Source of the DNA: Bacilli bacterium
Lineage (GTDB): Bacteria > Bacillota_I > Bacilli_A > RFN20 > CAG-826
Length of the DNA: 8,501 nt
Direction: 5' to 3'
Assembly: GCA_024698065.1 (NCBI GenBank)
Contig: JAILRR010000037.1
Span: forward strand, 1 to 8,501
Part shown: in pieces, positions 5,145 to 8,501 of the stretch
Layout: each line of letters starts with the position of its first letter
Numbering within the stretch: position 1 is the stretch's first letter
Notes under the pieces: model-generated
Database searches by the model: none
What the model was told of the DNA's origin: nothing
What the model saw: only the letters and a program-made list of their open reading frames with translations
Program-made: the position numbers and the translations under genes

Positions 5145-5531
5145 TTATAAGACGCCCGTCATCATCAAGATGAAACGTATGACAGCAGACGCACCTGCAA
5201 GCGAAAAGAAGATGCCATAGACAAGGCCAAGCACTGACAATTCGTGGATGGAGCTTTTACGCAAAACGGCAAAGGAAAGCGGCGCGAAAATGGCGCTAAG
5301 AACGAATCCACCGATGATCGACCCAAGCAAAGGTAGCGCCATTATTATGAGAGCGAAAAACAAACCAAATACCTCCCCCGCTTCCTCTTCATTAATGGAC
5401 TCTCTCAAGGCGATGAAGTCGATCTGCCAAGAGACATAAGTCAAAAGAATAACGAGAAGGGCAGCAATCGTTGCGAAAATAAACGTATTCGAATGAGAAG
5501 ACCTCTTCTCTTCTTCGGAAAACCGTTCCAT
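5145..5531 (-). CDS. Small multi-pass membrane protein, unknown function
   Basis: 128 residues. A short charged N-terminus (MERFSEEEKRSSHSN) is followed by hydrophobic segments at about 16-35, 54-90 (long enough for one or two passes, with a GSIIGG turn around 70-75) and 98-126, giving three or four membrane spans. A short acidic loop, RESINEEEAGE (43-53), lies between the first two. The start is well supported by AAAGGAG 7 nt before the ATG. Flanking terminators on both sides make it a single-gene unit. No enzyme motif is visible. The glycine-rich, small-residue-rich spans are typical of uncharacterised Firmicutes integral membrane proteins. I cannot assign a family. Confidence 0.8.
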   Translation of the reverse strand: MERFSEEEKRSSHSNTFIFATIAALLVILLTYVSWQIDFIALRESINEEEAGEVFGLFFALIIMALPLLGSIIGGFVLSAIFAPLSFAVLRKSSIHELSVLGLVYGIFFSLAGASAVIRFILMMTGVL

Positions 5532-5601
5532 GGCTTTGCTCCTTTGGGATTACCTATAGTTTATTGTCGATTTGCGATGAATTAAAGGTATAGGGTCGAA
5601 T

Positions 5602-5646
5602 AAAAAAGCCTTAGCAAATGCGAAGAAACGCAAACGCTAGGGCTTT
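5602..5646 (-). terminator. Intrinsic terminator of the repeat surface protein gene
   Basis: A long imperfect hairpin on the - strand: AAAGCC, TAGCG and TGCG pair with CGCA, TGCTA and GGCTTT, with small internal mismatches and a TTTCTT loop. A run of six T's follows (complement of 5602-5607). It starts 3 bp after the stop codon at 5649. Confidence 0.88.
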
Positions 5647-5648
5647 CG

Positions 5649-8159
5649 TTAGGCAATTTGATTGAACTGGGCGATGAATGTGATGGTCTGTCCGCCACGG
5701 CTTGAGATGTTATAAGAGGCTAAATCTTCAGGGTATACATCGGTTCCTAATTCTGGAGAAGACCAGAAGCCAAATGTGTAATAACTGCCATCTCCTGGGC
5801 TTTCTCTTTGTGGCTCTTCGCCTTCATAGACGATTCCATAATTGGCCATCTGATAATTGTCTTGGAGAACGGTCGTGCCGTCGTAGTTATAGAAAATGAT
5901 ATGGACGGATTGAGAGGTGACGATATAGCTCGCATAAAGGTCGATATCGCCTTTCACTTCATTTTCCTCATAACCGAAGACAATGTTGCCATCCTTGTCG
6001 AGCAGATGATCGAAGCTATAGCAGCCGTCAGCGTCAGGTTCCTTCATGAAGTCGTAACCGCCGATGTCGCTTTCGTCGATGCAGAACATATCGCCATATG
6101 CCACAGGAACAGTAAGGAGGACGGTTGTTCTATCTTCATCATAGACGGTGACGGTGTATTCCCTTGGGGCTTCAGCGAAAACCGCATAGTAGGCGATGTC
6201 GCCGGTAACGGTTGGAAGCTCTGGACGCCCTTCCTCTCCATTAGGCCTAGTATCCCAGCCGATGAATTCATACTCGGTGGTCTCTGTTGGTTCTTTGGTT
6301 AACGGTTCGTCATCAGGATATTGGGCTTGTTCGCCTTCATAAGCGTACTGGGTGGCCAGAAGCTCTGTTCCATTTTCGTTATAGAAGTTGACGATGTATT
6401 CTCCTTCGACATAGGTGGCCACGAAGGTTAAGGTCCGTCCACCGTAATTTTCGGTGGCAAGATCATACATTTCGTTGTTGGAAATAAACCTTTCATCCAT
6501 CTCAAGGCACTTCCAGCCGATGAACCTATATTTGGCGTCGGCAGTCTCCCCTTCTCTTGTTGGGAGCGGGGTGCCGTAATAGACGCCAGAACCGGCTGGC
6601 TGATAATCGTCTTGGAGAACGGTCGTGCCATCGTAGTCGTAGAAAATCGTATGAACCGATTGAGAGGTAACGACATAGGTGGCAAAGAGGTCAACGTCTT
6701 CGGTGACAGTTATCTCTTCGTAGCCGAAGACAATCTCTCCGTCTGCGTTCACATAGTGATCGAAGCTATAGCAGCCGTTGGCGTCAGGCTCCTTTATGAA
6801 GTCGTAACCGCTGGCCTCACTCTCATCGATGCAGAAAGTGTCGCCATGAGTGACGTAAGTCCTATAGATGATGTTTTGTCCATCATAGAGGGTGACGGCA
6901 TGTGTCTTTTCACCAAAGACGGCGTAGTAGTCTCTATCTTCGAAGGCGTACATAGGCCCATCATATGGCTCACCTTCGACTCTGCTAGCCCAACCTAAGA
7001 AGAATGTCTTTGTGTCGGAGCTTCTTCTGGATGCTTCTTCATCAAGGTCAACGCTTCCTTTATAGGTAACCTCAACGCCATAAGGGATGGTTTGGCTGTC
7101 CCAAAGAACGGTTCCATCATCGTTATAGAAATTGAAGGTGACATAAGTGACTGGAGCATTATATTGATAGTTCTTCTGGAAGTATTGTTTTGGCTCACCG
7201 CCGCCTTCGTAATTGCTCTTTGCGTATATCGTCAAAGAAAGGCCTTCTTCCCCTCCGTCGAATCCTCCGACATAGAAGGATTGAGTAGCGCTTAGATCAG
7301 AGACCTTATAGACCCTTTTGATCTTCATGGTTATCTCATCGAAGTCTTCTTCGAATTCGTTGCCGCTGATATCGGTTGTCTCAGGGTATTCGGAACGATT
7401 GCCGGTAATTTCGGCATAGATAGATCCGTCTTCGTAATAGTGGCCTGGGTCATCGACGTTGATCATACCCTCTAAGCACTGGGTCTCTTCATTCAAAGCA
7501 AAGTCAGCGGTGATGACGAAGTCGGAAGGAGGAACATCATTCGTTTTGACTCTCTCGCTAAAGACATCGTATTTGTTCTCGCCATCGAGCAAGGAGATCG
7601 AAAGATTGTAAGTAGTAGATGGAATTAAGTCGGTGAATCTTCCTTCTTTGAAGAGGATGATGCCTTCATCGTTTTCGGCCGTCTCTTCTTCCGAGAAATA
7701 AGAAGCTAGCTCAAAACGTTCAACGTACTTCTCAAGGCGGTTCTCAAGGGTGACAACGGCTGAGTCTCCGCTCTTATATGAGAGGTTGAACGAATAGGAA
7801 ATCGTGTTCGCTGTGCTCTCATATTTGAACTCTTTAACGGATGGAACAAAGATGGCGGAAGCGACAACCACAACGGTGGCTGTAGCAACTGCTGCAGCGG
7901 TTCCTCCAGCAACAGCAGAACCAGCGCTGATGGCTGCGGATGGAGCGGCCGTCACTGCCGAAGATGTTGCCGAAGATGTTGCGGCACTTGCGCTCGTTCC
8001 AGCGGCGCTTGTGCTAGCTGACGATGTTTGTGCTTTTTGCTCGAGTTTGTCAGTATCAATGGAGATTTGGCGAACACTCGTGCGACTATGAAAAGAATTG
8101 GAGCGGATTTGTCCCTCCTTGTTCATTCCTCCATAGTAACGGTTATTGTATTCGCCCAT
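5649..8159 (-). CDS. Membrane-anchored surface protein with six InlB-like B-repeats
   Basis: 836 residues. Residues 1-43 are polar without a signal peptide. Residues 44-90 are a low-complexity Ala/Ser/Thr linker. About 84-106 (AGGTAAAVATATVVVVASAIFVP) forms the single membrane span. An extracellular-type region follows: a fibronectin-III-like domain (about 110-205), a second beta domain (about 210-335), then six modules of about 80 residues related to the InlB B-repeat (Listeria-Bacteroides repeat) family at about 338-416, 419-497, 500-585, 587-664, 667-747 and 750-836. Typical signatures are FYN(D/E)(D/N)GT, (F/Y)xF(I/L)GW and (D/L)xYA(V/S/T)(F/Y). Modules 2+3 and 5+6 are duplicates exactly 250 residues apart. 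There is no LPxTG and no C-terminal anchor, so the N-terminal span is the only visible anchor; the likely role is adhesion or surface structure. No good ribosome binding site precedes ATG 8159. A downstream ATG (codon 12) has GGAGG only 1 nt away, which is no better. Probably co-transcribed with the MscS-like gene 20 bp upstream. Confidence 0.85.
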   Translation of the reverse strand: MGEYNNRYYGGMNKEGQIRSNSFHSRTSVRQISIDTDKLEQKAQTSSASTSAAGTSASAATSSATSSAVTAAPSAAISAGSAVAGGTAAAVATATVVVVASAIFVPSVKEFKYESTANTISYSFNLSYKSGDSAVVTLENRLEKYVERFELASYFSEEETAENDEGIILFKEGRFTDLIPSTTYNLSISLLDGENKYDVFSERVKTNDVPPSDFVITADFALNEETQCLEGMINVDDPGHYYEDGSIYAEITGNRSEYPETTDISGNEFEEDFDEITMKIKRVYKVSDLSATQSFYVGGFDGGEEGLSLTIYAKSNYEGGGEPKQYFQKNYQYNAPVTYVTFNFYNDDGTVLWDSQTIPYGVEVTYKGSVDLDEEASRRSSDTKTFFLGWASRVEGEPYDGPMYAFEDRDYYAVFGEKTHAVTLYDGQNIIYRTYVTHGDTFCIDESEASGYDFIKEPDANGCYSFDHYVNADGEIVFGYEEITVTEDVDLFATYVVTSQSVHTIFYDYDGTTVLQDDYQPAGSGVYYGTPLPTREGETADAKYRFIGWKCLEMDERFISNNEMYDLATENYGGRTLTFVATYVEGEYIVNFYNENGTELLATQYAYEGEQAQYPDDEPLTKEPTETTEYEFIGWDTRPNGEEGRPELPTVTGDIAYYAVFAEAPREYTVTVYDEDRTTVLLTVPVAYGDMFCIDESDIGGYDFMKEPDADGCYSFDHLLDKDGNIVFGYEENEVKGDIDLYASYIVTSQSVHIIFYNYDGTTVLQDNYQMANYGIVYEGEEPQRESPGDGSYYTFGFWSSPELGTDVYPEDLASYNISSRGGQTITFIAQFNQIA
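5652..6155. repeat. Internal gene repeat, unit 2 (B-repeat modules 5+6)
   Basis: Codons ~669-836 of the surface protein, homologous to 6405-6905 at an offset of exactly 750 bp. Patches are nearly identical in DNA, for example around 5850-5880 against 6600-6630 and 6005-6055 against 6755-6805, with diverged stretches between them. Confidence 0.85.
6405..6905. repeat. Internal gene repeat, unit 1 (B-repeat modules 2+3)
   Basis: Partner of 5652-6155. The shared protein landmarks are FCIDES, GYDF(I/M)KEPDA, GCYSFDH, IVFGYEE, VTSQSVH and GTTVLQD. Module 4 (residues ~587-664) lies between the two units. Confidence 0.85.
7957..7980. repeat. Perfect 12-bp tandem duplication in the Ala/Ser/Thr linker
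   Basis: GCCGAAGATGTT occurs twice back to back on the + strand. On the coding (-) strand it adds four codons of the TSSA pattern in the low-complexity linker of the surface protein. Gain or loss of units stays in frame. Confidence 0.9.
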
Positions 8160-8179
8160 AATATGTCAGGAAAAAATGA

Positions 8180-8501
8180 TTAGTTTTCGGGTTTCTGCGC
8201 AGGTTTTGCAGCAGGTTTTTTACTTTCTTTCTTTTCGGAAGGATCGCGGTAAGAAAGGGAGATCTGGTTGAACGGGATGTCGACTCCGTTGTTGACGAAG
8301 AGGAGGTAAAGCTCTCTATTAAGAGCGCGTTCGACAACGAATCTGTCTTTTTCTTCGCAGTGGCAAGCGATCTTAAGATCGACGCTTGAAGCGCTTAAGG
8401 CAGAGACGCCAAGGTATTCAGGTTCACCAACCATCTGAGGAATGTTGGCTTTGATTTCATTAAGGTTGCTACGGATGATTTCCTCAACGCGTGGAAGGTT
8501 C
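8180..8501 (-). CDS. MscS-family mechanosensitive ion channel, C-terminal part (start beyond window)
   Basis: The open frame continues to the right window edge. The visible 106 residues read NLPRVEEIIRSNLNEIK at the left and then GVSALSASSVDLKIAC, RFVVERALNRELYLLFVNNG and VDIPFNQISLS. This matches the cytosolic C-terminal alpha/beta domain of small-conductance mechanosensitive channels: a strand with S.V.L.., a helix with the R..(E)(L/I)...(F) pattern, and the near-invariant G(I/V)xIPFxQ strand. The channel releases solutes on hypo-osmotic stress; its membrane helices and pore are outside the window. The protein ends in a Lys/Pro/Ala-rich tail (SEKKESKKPAAKPAQKPEN), likely disordered. The stop TAA at 8180-8182 is 20 bp before the surface-protein start, with no terminator between, so they probably form one unit. 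Confidence 0.88.
   Translation of the reverse strand, partial: NLPRVEEIIRSNLNEIKANIPQMVGEPEYLGVSALSASSVDLKIACHCEEKDRFVVERALNRELYLLFVNNGVDIPFNQISLSYRDPSEKKESKKPAAKPAQKPEN

Noticed and set aside
5808..6998. + strand open frames opposite the surface protein (5808-6302, 6612-6998)
   Set aside because: They resemble each other only because the coding strand is internally repeated. They are antisense shadows, not genes.
7804..8091. Ala-rich + strand open frame opposite the linker
   Set aside because: A complementary reading of the Ala/Ser/Thr low-complexity coding region; no start signals.

Overview
This window looks like chromosomal DNA from a moderately AT-rich, Gram-positive-type bacterium (Bacillota). 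My guess is one of the gut-associated lineages near the Mollicutes/Erysipelotrichia. The reasons are strong purine-rich ribosome binding sites, many intrinsic terminators, lipobox lipoproteins, a UPF0371/DUF1846 protein (common in Firmicutes) and a large surface protein built from InlB-type B-repeats. All Trp codons I checked are TGG, so the standard code applies. None of the ten stop codons I could place is TGA. I see no rRNA, tRNA or CRISPR array.

Layout. Positions 1-745 run on the + strand: the last 41 codons of enolase, a clean terminator, then a DJ-1/PfpI-family gene. Everything from 742 to the right end is on the - strand, apart from one small relic. The left part of that block (742-2952) is a rearranged accessory patch. 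It holds a lipoprotein gene (copy A), an overlapping gene of unknown function just upstream of it (gene B, possibly frameshifted), a truncated transposase-like fragment on the + strand, and a second, diverged lipoprotein gene (copy A'). A' is preceded by only a 14-codon relic of gene B. The last 22 bp of the DJ-1 gene recur exactly at the end of A'. The first ~160 bp around the two lipoprotein starts are about 96% identical, while the mature proteins are only about half identical. This points to a mosaic tandem duplication.

The right part is ordinary and mostly single-gene units: a UPF0371/DUF1846 protein (3011-4495), a small basic coiled-coil protein (4608-4946), a small membrane protein (5145-5531), an 836-residue membrane-anchored protein with six InlB-like repeats (5649-8159), and the C-terminal part of an MscS-family channel (8180 to the window end). 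Four of the - strand units end in recognisable intrinsic terminators or are separated by short intergenic regions. The MscS-like gene and the repeat protein are only 20 bp apart and probably share a transcript.

No single complete new system is evident. The part most worth attention is the B/A/A' patch. A membrane-targeted or secreted protein gene overlaps a lipoprotein gene, and the lipoprotein has been duplicated and kept without its partner. That resembles the architecture of effector/immunity or variable-lipoprotein loci, but the sequence alone does not establish a function.
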